In this document: in pieces, positions 11,453 to 23,164 of the stretch | How the letters are laid out: every line of letters starts with the position of its first letter | How positions within the stretch are numbered: position 1 is the first letter of the stretch | Assembly: GCA_036897625.1 (NCBI GenBank) | Contig: JAYMTA010000286.1 | Location: 1 to 32,322 of the forward strand | Length of the DNA stretch: 32,322 bases | Direction of reading: 5' to 3' | Source: Pelargonium cotyledonis | Lineage: Eukaryota > Streptophyta > Magnoliopsida > Geraniales > Geraniaceae | Notes under the pieces: model-generated | The model's input: only the letters and a program-made list of their open reading frames with translations | Databases searched by the model: none | Told to the model about the DNA's origin: nothing | Translations under genes and position numbers: made by a program

Positions 11453-12327
11453 AATAATCTATTAATTTAAATAAACCGTGGCCTCTATGCTCTCCATGTA
11501 GCATTCTAGGGTTTTAAGCGCTGAGATAAAAAGAGTCAGGGAAGTGGCGGCTGAAATCGTTTCACGTAACAACGAGGGAGATCGGCGAGAGATAGGTGCT
11601 GGATCAGTGTGTGACGGCGGCACAAGCAGGTCAGAGAAGAGCGGTCAAAGTGTTCAAGGAATGGGAAGGGCGTCGTTGGAGGTTTGGAGTCGAGTTCATC
11701 TGGGGAACGACGGAGGGTCGTGGTTCGTTTCTGGTGCGCGGTGTGCTCGGTGAGGGTATCGACGGCTGAACTTTGGAGGCTCGGCTAAGGAGAAGCATGG
11801 ATCTGTTGGTGTTGGAGGAAGAGGAGGCTAGAGGCTTGGAGTGGGCGGCCGGAGAAGATGGGGGGGTAGTTGGTGAGAAGAGTGTAGTGGGAGAAGGAAT
11901 TGAACTAGCGAGCCAAATAGATACGGCTCGCTTAGCCGAGTGAGGATGACAAGTGGCAGTGGGGCGGGGTCCATGCTGCTGGAGTGTGGTAGGATAATGA
12001 AGACTGCCTTTGCCTTTTCGGGTCTCATAATAGGACCCGCCCGGAGAGGATTTGCTTTGGTGGATTTCATTGTTTTTCGGGAATTTCATAGTTCTGTTTA
12101 TGATTCTGTTTATGTTTTGTTTAGGATCTGTGAAAGAGGTCTTGTTAACCTCTCAAATAGTAGGAATTAGCGATGTTTGTGCCTGGATTCATTTAGGCTA
12201 TTTCACCCTTGTCAGGTTCGGGTTATGGATTATATCTCCAACAGTATTTGTATTCCGTTCCGCATTTTAATAAAATATTAGGCTTCCTTTCAAAAAATAA
12301 TAATAATAATCTATTCATTTAACTAAA
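11453..12327 (+). mobile_element. Retroposed LINE-like element with 23-bp target-site duplication
   Basis: Nearly identical 23-bp direct repeats flank a distinct GC-rich insert: 11453-11475 and 12305-12327, both starting AATAATCTATT, about 20 of 23 identical. The insert (11476-12304, about 829 bp) starts CCGTGGCCTC and ends with an AATAAAATATTA signal followed by CTTTCAAAAAATAATAATA, an A-rich tail at the 3' end on the plus strand. Tail plus long duplication is the signature of target-primed reverse transcription. I see no reverse-transcriptase or endonuclease motif, and the frames are broken, so it is an internally deleted LINE, another non-autonomous retroposon or a processed transcript. 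Open frames on both strands here (for example 11544-11753 and 12089-11631) look like by-products of GC-rich composition. Confidence 0.72.
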
Positions 12328-13566
12328 ACGATGACAAAAACAATATAAAACTAGGAATTTGAAAATCAACTCATCCATGCAAATTTGACAACAAGATTGA
12401 AGATCTGACTAATCTGTGGGCCACTCAGTTCACAAGTAAACCTGAAAATAAAAAATTCACTCTACATGATTGAGCCACAATGACTAAAACATCTTGATTA
12501 ATCAAACCAAATGCATTAGAATCTTCCTCATTAGCCTGAATTATCAAGTTAAAGGCACTAGAATCCTCATGATATCCATTATGAAAAGCACAAACAATTG
12601 ACAACAAATACACTTGAAGTTCACCGCGCCCACATGGATGACTTTGTCTACGGTCCTCGCACTCATCATTTGTCATTTGATTTAACAACAAACTACAATG
12701 TTGATCCGATGATTATGGTTAAACCATCACCTTTCAAGTCACTTTTCTTTGTTTTGCAATCGCCTTCTGATGTTATGCGCACACATTAGTAAAAACATAC
12801 TGTGAATCTACCTCGCACTGCAAACCTTACTTAACTTGTTATCAAAGCAATACTCGTTATCTTAACAAGAAAGACCACATCCTACAAATCAAATATTGTC
12901 GCCGCTTTGAAAAGAAAAAACAGTCGTAGCCGAACAAAAATCATAGCCGACTCTCAAAACGGCATATAGAAAGAGAGAGGCATGAACCCAAGTAACAAAT
13001 GACTTTAATTGATCTCGTATTGCTTATGACATTTTAAAAATAACTTAGATTTTAGTAATTTATTTATCGATTTCAAAAGAAAAAAATATTTACCAACATC
13101 ATTTTTTCGATTTATACAATGAGGTTCTTAAGCGGGTCCGCACACTTGCAGTTGGTTCACAGTTAAAGCATTTATCTCTCTCTTTAGGTGTGTTGAGCGG
13201 GGGATCGAATGCAAGCGCTCTTTCCACTCACATAGCTTGTATTGCCAATTACGTCACTATCATTAAGTCAAATTTTATATCATATAAGAGAAAATAAATA
13301 AACGAACTACAAAAAATAAACAACAATTAATTTTTTTTATCAGAATAAACAATTCAAAATTGAACTTGAAAAAATCATTTTAAAAGCACAAGTTGAACTA
13401 AATACCTTGTCATTGGTCAAGAAGTGGACAAGTTGTCAATATTTAACAAATTATTTATTTATTTTCCCCTTTTTTCAACATTTATAATTTGGCCTTTTAG
13501 CTGTTGGGTATGTTCATTGCACTTTATCTCATGAATCTCCTGCTCAATTACAAAGTAAAAATAATA
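12328..13566. other. AT-rich intergenic DNA, no gene recognised
   Basis: This part of the space between the divergent genes has no gene I can support. A minus-strand open frame at 12691-12425 encodes a short repeat (EDSSAFNLI / EDSNAFGLI) and a CGRG-containing segment. It matches no family I know and is probably decayed transposon sequence. Confidence 0.5.
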
Positions 13567-13813
13567 CTCATTCCGTCCTAAAATGAGTGTATTGTTTGTC
13601 TAAATTTTTTATTTTAAAATGAGTGTCTTGTTTCTATTTTTATGCTATTATATTATTGTTCTTCCCATATTACCCTTATCACTTATGCACATGGGTGCAC
13701 ATGAGGTGTAGATAGAGAAAGTGAGGGTTATATTGGAAACACACTAAATTATCTTGTAATTCTTAATTTTTGTAAAAATTGAAAACATGACACTCATTTT
13801 GAGACGGAGGAAG
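13567..13813. mobile_element. Stowaway MITE
   Basis: A 247-bp element has terminal inverted repeats reading CTCATTCCGTCCTAAAATGA on the left and, reverse-complemented, CTTCCTCCGTCTCAAAATGA on the right; 19 of the first 24 positions match. It is flanked by TA on both sides (13565-13566 and 13814-13815). Size, TA target and the CTCCGTC/AAAATGAGTG ends fit the Stowaway class mobilised by Tc1/mariner transposases. It has no coding capacity. Confidence 0.85.
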
Positions 13814-13815
13814 TA

Positions 13816-15226
13816 ATTATTATTATTTTTGGACATAATTGTCCTTGTGTCCAAAACAAAATAGGATAAAAACAATAATTAGGAGACAATATAATTAGTG
13901 TAATTATATTTTTAAAAGACAATATTATTATAAGTAAATAATAGATGGTGTATCAGTTCATTACCGAGGGGGTCACGGTTTTGTTTTGAAACTAGAGTTT
14001 TTTTTTTTTTTTTTTTTCTTCATTATAACATAGGCATATGTAGTCCTCAAATCAAGGTAAAATTTTACTCGATGAATAATGAGTCAATATATAGCGGTTG
14101 AGCGTTACATTATCATGAAGACAAGTTAGAAGCACACCACAAGCTAACTCATACTCGTGAGTTTAAAAACCACTATTCAAAACCTCTTTACGGAACGAAT
14201 CTCATCTACTCCAAACAAAATTACCGTGGGATCATAGCTACATCTTGCGGAGCGGAGTGTGTCCATTCCCTTTCAAAGACCTCATGTAGTAGAGTGGACA
14301 CGCTACTGGCGAAGGCGCGGGAAAGCAGAGGTGATGTGCTCCTAAACAGCCTTGCTGAAGCGGAGATTGCAATCTCAAGATGATTTGCACATACTGTTCC
14401 ATTATGTGTCCGCCCAATAGAGATTAGTCGCATCTAAGCTCACCATCACCTTGTCGTTGTTATCCATAAGCCCTTAATAACTTTAGGCTTTCAATGCAAC
14501 ATGGTCACAAAAGAGAATGTCACGCATTTATGGTCATTCATATTTTTCTTCCCCGAGAATCATCCAACGCATCCAATGGCCCCCATCTCATCGAGTTACA
14601 TCCAACACTTTTTGTCTCATCGAAACAACTCCAAGGATCCCCACCTCGATAGGTCACATTAACAACCTCATATATATTGCTGTGGAAATCATGTTTGCAT
14701 GACGTCATTGTGCAAAGCTTGGGCATGCGAGGCAGTCCAAAGAGTCACAGGGTAATTTTGGGGTCTTTGGGCTGCCCAAGTCTTGCCGAGAGGTCCGGAG
14801 AGCTTGAAATTTTGAGAGGTATATCTGTAAGCTCGGAGTTGGAGATTAAAAAGTTGGGGTTGGAAAGCTCGAACTTAAAATTGAGATCTAAAAGCTCGAA
14901 ATCTAGAATTTATAATTAAATTAACTAGTCCAATTCATTCAGTATTTAAGTAAATTTTAGCATGAGAACATTTGTATAGATGGTGCTTATTACACCTAAC
15001 CAAACCAAGAATCTGTACTATTCCACCAAGGAGCCCAATAATTCACTTACCAAACGCTACGCTACGCTGAAAACCCGAAACGGCGTCGTTGTCTCGTCGG
15101 GACTCGGAAATCGAATTCCTCAGAAACCGAATTCCACACTCTCGCAGTTTTCATATCCTCATCCTCAGAAAAAAAACAAATTCCCAATCAGAGGAACCAA
15201 TTTTCCGTTCCGATTCCCCGATCGCA
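13816..15226. other. Intergenic region upstream of MAEA, with a 20-T tract
   Basis: A run of 20 T at 13998-14017 could be the reversed poly(A) of an old retroposon, but I found no matching duplication. A GC-richer patch at about 14220-14440 contains a 70-codon minus-strand frame with no recognisable domain. The last 250 bp or so should hold the MAEA promoter and 5' UTR; the pyrimidine/AC-rich leader from about 15060 looks transcribed. No plus-strand ATG occurs in the MAEA reading frame between 15089 and 15227. Confidence 0.5.
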
Positions 15227-18200
15227 ATGGAACCGGAGGCCCTCTCGAACGGCAACTCCACGGCCTCCGCCGCCGCCGCCACCACAACCGCCACTGCAAT
15301 TGCCGGAGCGAATGCTCCGTCCTCGAAGCTGAACAAACTGGCGGATTCACTGAAGCTGGAGCACCAGTTCCTCAGAGTCCCGTTCGAGCACTACAAGAAG
15401 ACGATCCGACAGAACAATCGCGCCGTCGAGAAAGAGGTATATGCCGTCATCTCCGGCGTGTCTGAGGTCGCCGAGGGAAACTTGTCGAAGGATCAGGCGG
15501 TCGACCATCTCAATTCTCTTGTCTCCAGATTGCAAGGGCTCAAGAGGAAGGTACGCTGTCCTACTGTCTACCTATTTTTTGCTTGGATGCTGAGAAAATA
15601 GAGAATTTTTCGATTTTCTTACTGTTATATTTATATGTGTTTGTGGTTTTGGATAAATCAGCTGGAAGAGGGGACCAGAACGGAGCAGCTGCAAGCGCAG
15701 AGGTGCCGAGCAAGACTGGATCACTTGGAATCAGCAGATGCGGAGAATTTTTCCGATTGGAACAACACGCGCCTGAAGCGGATTCTTGTGGACTACATGC
15801 TGAGGATGTCATATTATGACAGTTCAGTGAAGCTAGCAGAAACTAGCAATATACAGGTAGCTTTTGGTTTATATGGATTATTTGGTGTATCTTTTCTTGT
15901 TTGGACTTCAACTGTGTTTTCAAGTTTTTGAATTTTGGGTATGAATAGTCTAGCAAGTTTGGATCTTGAAAACTTGTTGGAATTGAAATTAGAAGGTACA
16001 AGTCATTCACCTGAGGAGATTAGAGTAGACCTAAGTTAATACGAAAAGAAATTGTAGTAAAGACATGATAACTCATTGGATATAACAGTAGATATGATGG
16101 AGTAGAGAAGGAAAATATGAGCAGTTGATGCCAGTGAAGTTCGCTAAAGGATTCATGTGGCTGACCACAATGTCGTCTTGGTTGTTGTTGTTGTTTGTAA
16201 ATGTAAGGTTCAAAATCACCGAGAAGATAGATAAAGTACATTCCTCACTAATTTTTTCTTGCCCTCAAGTTTTACCTGATTCAAACATAGCATTGCTAGT
16301 TTAATAGTGAATAAATTGATGAAATCACATCTTAACCCTGAAGGAAAAAAAAAAGAGAGGGGAAAACCGGTCATTTGCAATTTCAGCTGTTTAGATGATA
16401 ACTTCACTTTACTAAGCTTGCCGGTTCTGATATAAAAAAATTGTTTGAAAAGATTATATTTGTTATGATTATTATTATTTTTTATTTGTACCAGGAGCTT
16501 GTTGATATTGTTGTATTTCAAGAGGCAAAAAAGGTTATAGAGGCTCTTCAGAATAAGAAGGTTTCCCCTGCTCTAGCATGGTGTGCTGATAACAAGTCGA
16601 GGTTAAAGAAGTCGAAGGTATAGATTGGTTGCTCCCTATGACTCATACATGACTGACATGATAAAATAGTTTACTAACACTATGATGTTTGACACTTTCT
16701 TATCTTGTTGGCTATTATGTAAAGAGTAGGAGAATGATTTTGTTATAAGATTTAACAACTTTGATTATAGTATATTGTCGTGTATCTTTTTGGTCAATAT
16801 GTTGTGGATCAAACACTAGATTTCTATGTGAGGAGAACAATTTGTTTCTAATTGTAAATTCAAGGTTAGTGTGGCAAGAACCTTATTTAATTGTAGCATT
16901 TACAGGTCAGGTCTTCTTGAATTTTTTATTAAAGTCCTTTTATATCTGCTACTTGATGGTTAGTGTGTGACTAGTAAGAACTCTTACGGGTTCATGCTGA
17001 ATTATTCTCTGCCTTATCTAAGAATACATAATTAGTTGTCCACAAAAATCTTTATCCTTTTTCAAGCCTTTATCCCATATCTTGACCTCTGTTGTAATGA
17101 AGAGGAAAGCCAGTGCTATAAAAGTAACACTTGTGCACACACTCACACACTTATATTGGCAATGGACACTATCTCTGTTGTTATCTACTTACCGGTCTTT
17201 CCCTTACCCTGATTCAATTTGTGTTCTGGTAAGTTTGACCGTAGTCTGTGTTTCTTCTGTTAACCTTTCAAAGTTACCCACAGTTGACTGCTGTTTCATC
17301 AAAAGCAGCTAGCTAAGCCTTTCCAGATAGTCTTAGCTCTTAGCTGTTCTGAATGACCTTTTTGTCAACAACTCTATCAACTCTATGCTGGCAATCTGTC
17401 GAAGAAGCATTTCCCTCAAGCTTTCCCTTAAAAGGCTATCTAACATGTAATGTGTATGTTGAGTAATTGAGAAGTGAGTCGTGAATACTTGTCCATGTGA
17501 TTATTATGAGTCAAAACTACATTTCCTTGGCGAACTTTTCTCTTGAAAGCTTCAATTATTGCTGTGTAAATTGAAGCGAAAACAAAAATGCTTCATCAAG
17601 TTGTGATTTCTTAGTTTGATTATATTGCTCTCCCTCTTACTATTCTATATTCAAAATTACGATGCATGTGAAGTGCTTAAGTTTATCTCTGCAAGTTGTC
17701 TTGCTGGGAGTGACTCCTTAGTTCCAAGCTCTTGGTTTAGTTGCACATGATTAGCAATTCATCCACCAGTTTAAGATGCCAAAGTAGAAAAAAAAAATTA
17801 TGTAAAAAGAAAGGTGGCCCAAAGACTTCCACTCCCCCACTGTGTGGTTTGTGGAGGGTCGTTTTTGTATGCATTCTTAATTCTACTTTTGTGGGGATGC
17901 TATTTCCCTTTGAATACTGATAAATATGGCCCAGAAACATATAGTCTCATACTAACTAGAAAGATCAAATTAAGCTCCTCGTACCATGCATGCTGTATGG
18001 ATGGCATGGCTTTGCAAGTTGGATTCTCTCAATATATGTTGCTGACATCTAAAGCATCGATTGTGGCAGCTTCTCTAACCTAGTTTCTATCTGGAATTTG
18101 ATATGATAACTTGTGTTCTAAGTTCTAACCACAATTTTGAATTGCTTCTATTGCATCATATCTTAAATGCCGAGTCAACCTGTTTAACGCCAATGTTTTT

Positions 18201-20027
18201 TCTTACTTTTCTATTTTGTTTACATCAATGCAGAGCACAATAGAATTCCAATTGAGACGACAGGAGTTCATTGAGTTGGTACGAGCTGAAAGTAACATGC
18301 AAGCTATTGCTTATGCTCGGAAGTACCTTTCACCATGGGGAGCCACCCATATGAAAGAACTGCAGAGGTACTTAGCAACACTGGCTTTTAAGAGTACTAC
18401 TGAATGTTCAATATACAAGGTAACATCACATCTCTGATACTATGATTTCTGTTTTCATGCATTATTTAAATATAGACCATCATTTTTAAGTTGCTTTAAA
18501 GAGTACCACTGAATGTGCAACACCGGTGTTGTTAGGTTTCTTTGGGAGTTTAGTTTTAGCATCTTATTGAATCAAAACTACCCATAGTATGATGAGCAAT
18601 ATTTGAATTAAGTTCAAACTACTGTTTAAGAAGGCAATTTGGTTTCATCAGCCATAATTTTCCTCTTCTATGCCATTGTCACCTTGTGATTTTGAATGGT
18701 ATGTTCGAAAACTGCTTTCTTGTTTATATTTACGTTATGTACCCTTTGATTCCTAGATCCAAGTAAATGATTCTCAGATCCTGTCAAGTTTCTAAAGCTG
18801 TCTAAACTGATAAGGTAGTTGACCAAATAATTAGACTATTATGCAAAGAAAGAAAAGCAATATAGAACAGCTATGTTTAGCATATGCACAACGACTAGTA
18901 TGTCTAAGCATCATTAATTTTGATCTTAAAGGGTTTGATTTTCAAATTTTCCAGGAGTTATTTGAATCGAAACAATGGGATTACCTGGTGGATCAATTCA
19001 AACAGGAATTTTACAAGTTATATGGCATGACCGCGGAACCTTTGCTGAATATATTTCTGCAAGCGGGCTTATCTGCACTTAAAACCCCGTATCCTTGTTT
19101 TGATACACTGTTAATATGTAAGTGACTGCATTTATCAATTGGTTTAGTAAAGAACATTACCTTGAGACTGTAGAGTGTATACTTAAAATTAACCCTTCAA
19201 CTATCGACTTAAACCTTTAGTTGAGTTGGTCCTCTTACGGACACAAACTCAACCTTAGGGTTTGAATCATAGATCGAAACACCTGGTCAAACAGTCTATT
19301 ATTGCCTATGCTCTTTTTTGTGGATCATAGTTTTAATTTTGTGGAATAAAATAATAGCCAAATAGTAAAAGTATCCTTCCATTTCCATTACTTCTATTCG
19401 ATGAAAGATTTTCGAAGGTAACAGATTATTCAGTTTTAACATTTATGTGTAGTTTCTAACATGGGATATTTTGCATATTCTCTCGAATAGACTTAGATGT
19501 AGCTATCAGTCTTTCATCACATAGAATCTAATGGTTCAACAATAGACTTTCTGTTTGCTTCATGTTAATCAGGAGCAGAGTCTTTCGCCTTTCAAGCAAG
19601 TGTTGGTTTGTGGTGTACTCTGCTTGTTTTATTTCCTTAACTTTCTCTTGTAGATTTTCGTACGAAAATGACTGTACCAAGGAGGATCCACTGTCACACG
19701 AGAGTTTCCGCAAACTTTCAGAACCTTTACCATACTCCAAGCAACATCACTCTAAGCTCGTTTGCTACATAACGAAACAGATTATGGATACAGAGAATCC
19801 ACCCATGGTCTTGCCCAATGGCTATGTTTACAGCACAAAGGTTTGTACTCTTCCAATAGAACTACATATGCTGCAAGTAGTCTCTTTAAGCCGATTGTTC
19901 CATAATGTCATCTTTGTTGTGGCAGGCTCTCAAAGAAATGGCCAAAAAGAACAATGATAAAATTACATGTCCAAGGACAGGTTTTATCTGCACTTCTTCC
20001 GAATTAGTTAAAGCCTATATATCTTAG
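15227..20027 (+). CDS. MAEA: MAEA/GID9-type CTLH-complex ubiquitin ligase subunit
   Basis: Seven exons: 15227-15550, 15662-15856, 16495-16617, 18234-18419, 18955-19088, 19654-19840, 19926-20027. Together they give 1251 nt, 416 aa. Domain order is that of MAEA/Gid9: an Ala/Thr-rich N-terminus; a helical region; LisH at about 144-173 (RILVDYMLRMSYYDSSVKLA); CTLH at about 174-232 (ELVDIVVFQEAKKVIEALQ onward); a CRA region to about 320; and a degenerate Gid-type RING near 339-405 with C358, C398 (CPRTG) and C405. In yeast and animals this protein pairs with Gid2/RMND5 to form the catalytic core of the GID/CTLH E3 ligase; a plant role is inferred by homology. The protein ends LVKAYIS as in Arabidopsis At3g55070 as I recall it, and the length is nearly the same. 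The start is the first ATG in frame. The intron between exons 5 and 6 is U12-type. Confidence 0.95.
16618..18233 (+). other. Long intron 3 of the MAEA gene (1.6 kb)
   Basis: An AT-rich intron with a GTATAG donor and a CAATGCAG acceptor. The open frames within it (for example 17814-18083) have no recognisable content and are interrupted. I see no element or RNA gene in it. Confidence 0.7.
19089..19653 (+). other. U12-type (minor spliceosome) intron 5 of MAEA
   Basis: The intron begins GTATCCTTG, an exact match to the U12-type GT-AG donor. It contains TTCCTTAAC at 19633-19641, an exact match to the U12 branch-point consensus, with the branch A 13-14 nt from the end of the terminal TAG (19651-19653). 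It splits a Pro codon (CC/A) and restores the reading ALKT-P-FSYEND. No long pyrimidine tract is needed or obvious. All other introns checked in the window have U2-type signals. Confidence 0.9.
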
Positions 20028-21249
20028 ATCACCCTACCCGTTTCAGAGGCTGAAGATATGCACACACACACAAAAAAAAGACGAGGAAGAAGAAGAAGCG
20101 GATTTGTCGGTATGCCTATGTAGTTGTTGGGGTTTGTTTTGTTTCAATTGAAGTTGATTACCTATTTAACCAGTATTGAACTGCTGTAGAAATAGTGATG
20201 TACATATAGCCTTTCTAACCTTCAAATGTTTTTATGTTTTCATTATTGTCATTATTATAAGATAAGATTTAAATATACTTTTACGTTCTCAAGTATTCTT
20301 TTTAATTTATTTAATCAAAAATCTGCCAGATCAGTTGGTCCATTTTCCTAGTAAACATTTATATTCATACATCTCCTAACGAGAGCACTATTCTTCACAC
20401 CACCATAAGATGTCTTACCATTCCTATTAAGAAAAATGTTCAATTTAGTCCTTAAACTATTCAAAATGTTTGGATTCAGTCACTCAACTTTCAAGTGTTT
20501 CAGAATAATCTAAAGTTCACAAAAGTGATTAGAATTAGTCCAAAATTGGACGAAAATGTTTAACAAAAGGACATTCCGTCAAATAGGTAGACGGAATCCG
20601 TTAGTTGTGCTCATATGGAATTAGTTCACGTCAGCACACTTGACGGATTTTATCCCTCCATTTGACGGAAGGACATTCCGTCAAATGATTTGCTCACACT
20701 TTGGAATAAAATCAATCGTTTTGCTCAACTTTGAACTATTCTAAAACACTTGAAAAATGATAGACTAAATCCAAACGTTTTAAATAATTCAGTACTAAAT
20801 TGTATCTTTTTCCTCCTATAATTTCCCATAACTTAAAACCAAAATATCAAAATCAATTTCTTGCATTATATGACAGTTTCATGACAGCATCCTGTGCCCA
20901 AACATTTATATGATTTGAAACTATTTGTCATCAACCAATGCAACAATAGGGACAGAATCTATCATTGAATTTCCCATGGTGGCCAAAACTCCTGCAGAAC
21001 TTAAGGAAGAAGGTCCAATTGTCCAAGTCTACCAAAGTTATCCAAAACCATTTAAATGTAGTATTAGATAAATCATTCCACAAAAAGCAAAATGCTCAAC
21101 TAAAGACCGATTAGCAATTAAAATTCAACAGCAATGCAACTATTCGAGCAGACAACATATCCATTCAGACAAGAAAAGAAAATTGAAACCATCTATTGAA
21201 GTTAAACAGTTTATGAATATAGAACATAAAATTGAAGTGCTTCTTCTAC
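20028..21249. other. Convergent 3' region of the MAEA and RS2Z genes
   Basis: The two genes end tail to tail. The first 200 bp or so and the last 150 bp or so should be their 3' UTRs; the MAEA 3' UTR has a short CA repeat and a GAAGAAGAAG run. The centre is occupied by the MITE at 20430-20812. No coding sequence is supported. Confidence 0.6.
20430..20812. mobile_element. Mutator-like MITE with ~110-bp inverted repeats
   Basis: The left arm (AGAAAAATGTTCAATTTAGT onward) and the reverse complement of the right arm (GGAAAAAGATACAATTTAGT onward) align for about 110 bp at roughly 75-80% identity by eye. Both contain the block GTTTGGATT-AGTC and then TTTTCAAGTGTTT. Flanking 9-bp sequences TTCCTATTA (20421-20429) and CTCCTATAA (20813-20821) agree at 7 of 9 positions, consistent with an aged 9-bp Mutator-type duplication. 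The middle carries smaller repeats of GGACATTCCGTCAAAT (about 20569 and 20671). There is no coding capacity. Confidence 0.72.
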
Positions 21250-23164
21250 TTAAGCTGATTCGCTGCCGCCTCTTGGTGAGGCGTGATTATCATCTTCATC
21301 AATGGGGCTCCTGTCATCTCTTGGGATAGGGCTAGGACTGCGACTCTGCCCGTTCTCTTCAACAGGGCTTCTATCGGTGCGTTCATCTCCTTCATCATAA
21401 GGGCTTCTGCTCTTCCGTCTGGGACTCCCACTGTAATCAGACCCATTGGCTTGCCTTGGGGACACGCTACCCCTCTCTTCTGGGCTTTTAACATCCAGAG
21501 ACGGAGATGAACTGTGTTTCCTTCCTTTCACTGGTGGTGATTCTGATCTGTACCGCTTAGGACTTCGGCTGTCACGAGGGCTCCTTGATCTTCTTTCAAC
21601 ACTTGTATCTCTCCTCACAGGAGATCTAGATCGACTGGACAAGTGAACACAAGCACAAAAACTAAAAGTTAAAAATCTAGCTCTAACAATCACTTCACGA
21701 AACTAATCAAGCATTCTTGGGAAATATTGTATGATATCCACAGAAATTCTGCACAGCTACAAACCTGTAACTACGCTCCCTACTGTAACTACGGCTTCTG
21801 TTTCTGCCATGGCGAGGGGAAGGTGATCGCGAGTAACTTCGCCCACGTCTGAAAAACAATCCAATAGGTGCAACATTAGACGCTACCAACTCTGTGAAAC
21901 AAAATTATAGGGGAGAGAGAATAAGAGTGCATACTTCAGTTTCTTAGGACTGTTTTGACAGTTCCTTTCTATGTGGCCCCTTTCACCACAACGATAACAT
22001 TTGTTCTTCCAGTCCCCAGCTTTGCAGTCTCGAGCCCAGTGGCCATCAAGTCCACAATTGAAACATCGCCCTGACCCAGGAGGAGGGCCTCTACCAAGAT
22101 ATTCACGAGATCCACCTGGGCCCCGTGGCGCCTACATGAAAATCAGTTTCCCCTTAGCAAACATAATATAAAAACAACAAAAATGAACCAGCTACCAAAG
22201 AAAGGAATTAGTAATATATCAGAAAAGAAACTTTAAAAGCTTTCAAGAACAGAGCTTCTAAAAAACTCACGCCTTTAGCAAATTCCACAACGATACGGCA
22301 TCCATCAACATCCCGTCCATTCAAGCGATGTCTGGCATCATCAGCATCTCGGGGATCACTAAATTCCTGTTACCACAAGATCCAAGAAAGGAACACAAAG
22401 ATCATAGTTGCAAATCATATAAGTTTCAGCAAAATGGCATAATGCAGTACGCTAGATTACAATGGTTTTAACAGATAAGTCAGACAAAGGAAGGAGATAC
22501 GTACAACAAAGGCAAAGTCTCGCTTCATATCCACATCGCGTACTCTGCGTAAACGGGTGCCAGAAACAGTAAGGCCATCATCACACAAGTATCGAAGGGT
22601 TGATACTTTCGCCCCTCACAGACGAACTAAACACCAGTTTGAGATTGAAGCCATTTCCATAAAACTAGGCAATAACACTATAGAAAAACTCGCCAAATCC
22701 ACCAAGGGCACCCTCTCACCATAGACCTCCAGGTTTGGCAAAAGCCAAGAAACCTTCAACAAGATCATTCAAGTTAAACCACACAGACATGTGGAGGGGT
22801 GCAACTTTCCGACACATTTAAAAACTTGTTATAATTTCAAGCACACATACAAGAGCTTGACAAAGTTCATGTCACCCCCAAAACACCTAAAATGTTATAT
22901 CATCCCACTCCAATAATGAAAATTTAGCACCACAATACAAACCATTGAGTACAGACAGGTATGAACCAATCATTAAACTGAACAACAACATAATCAAACT
23001 CAGTTGCACTCATTTAGCACCAAAAAAGAACCACTTGGTATAGCAAAAACCCAGTACCTTCCGTATCGGCTAAAAATGTCCTCCAGATCGCGAGTTCTTG
23101 TGCGGGACGACAAGTGACCAACATAGAGACGAGTACCACCATATCGATCATCATAGCGAGGCAT
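21250..23164 (-). CDS. RS2Z: RS2Z-type SR splicing factor (RRM, two zinc knuckles, RS/SP tail)
   Basis: Six coding exons on the minus strand: 23164-23058, 22544-22505, 22366-22271, 22131-21935, 21848-21765, 21634-21250. Together they give 909 nt, 302 aa. An RRM spans about residues 11-80, with RNP2 LYVGHL and RNP1 RDFAFVEF. Two CCHC zinc knuckles follow: C104-C107-H112-C117 ([14 protein letters not shown]) and C126-C129-H134-C139 ([14 protein letters not shown]). The rest is an RS/SP-rich domain ([20 protein letters not shown]), and the tail is acidic with SP repeats. This order is specific to the plant RS2Z subfamily (Arabidopsis RS2Z32/33, about 284-290 aa), nuclear splicing factors. [10 protein letters not shown] is the typical start. 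Family genes are often alternatively spliced; the 513-bp intron 1 would be the place to look. Confidence 0.95.
22587..22608. repeat. Small hairpin in RS2Z intron 1
   Basis: AAGTATC (22587-22593) and GATACTT (22602-22608) form a perfect 7-bp stem with the 8-nt loop GAAGGGTT. It lies about 45-65 nt upstream of the coding exon 2 acceptor on the transcribed strand. A role in splicing control is only a possibility. Confidence 0.45.

Noticed and set aside
11631..12089. 152-codon minus-strand frame, Pro/Ser/Thr-rich
   Set aside because: It falls inside the retroposed GC-rich insert, shows only low-complexity composition and competes with frames on the other strand.
12835..12860. TTATCAAAGCAATACTCG resembling an LTR primer-binding site
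   Set aside because: Poor match to the initiator-Met tRNA complement and no LTR pair around it.
13998..14017. Poly-T tract as the tail of a minus-strand retroposon
   Set aside because: No matching target-site duplication was found in the following 1 kb; may be a simple repeat.
14221..14433. 70-codon minus-strand frame in a GC-richer patch
   Set aside because: No recognisable domain, no flanking splice structure and no promoter signal; not enough to call a gene.
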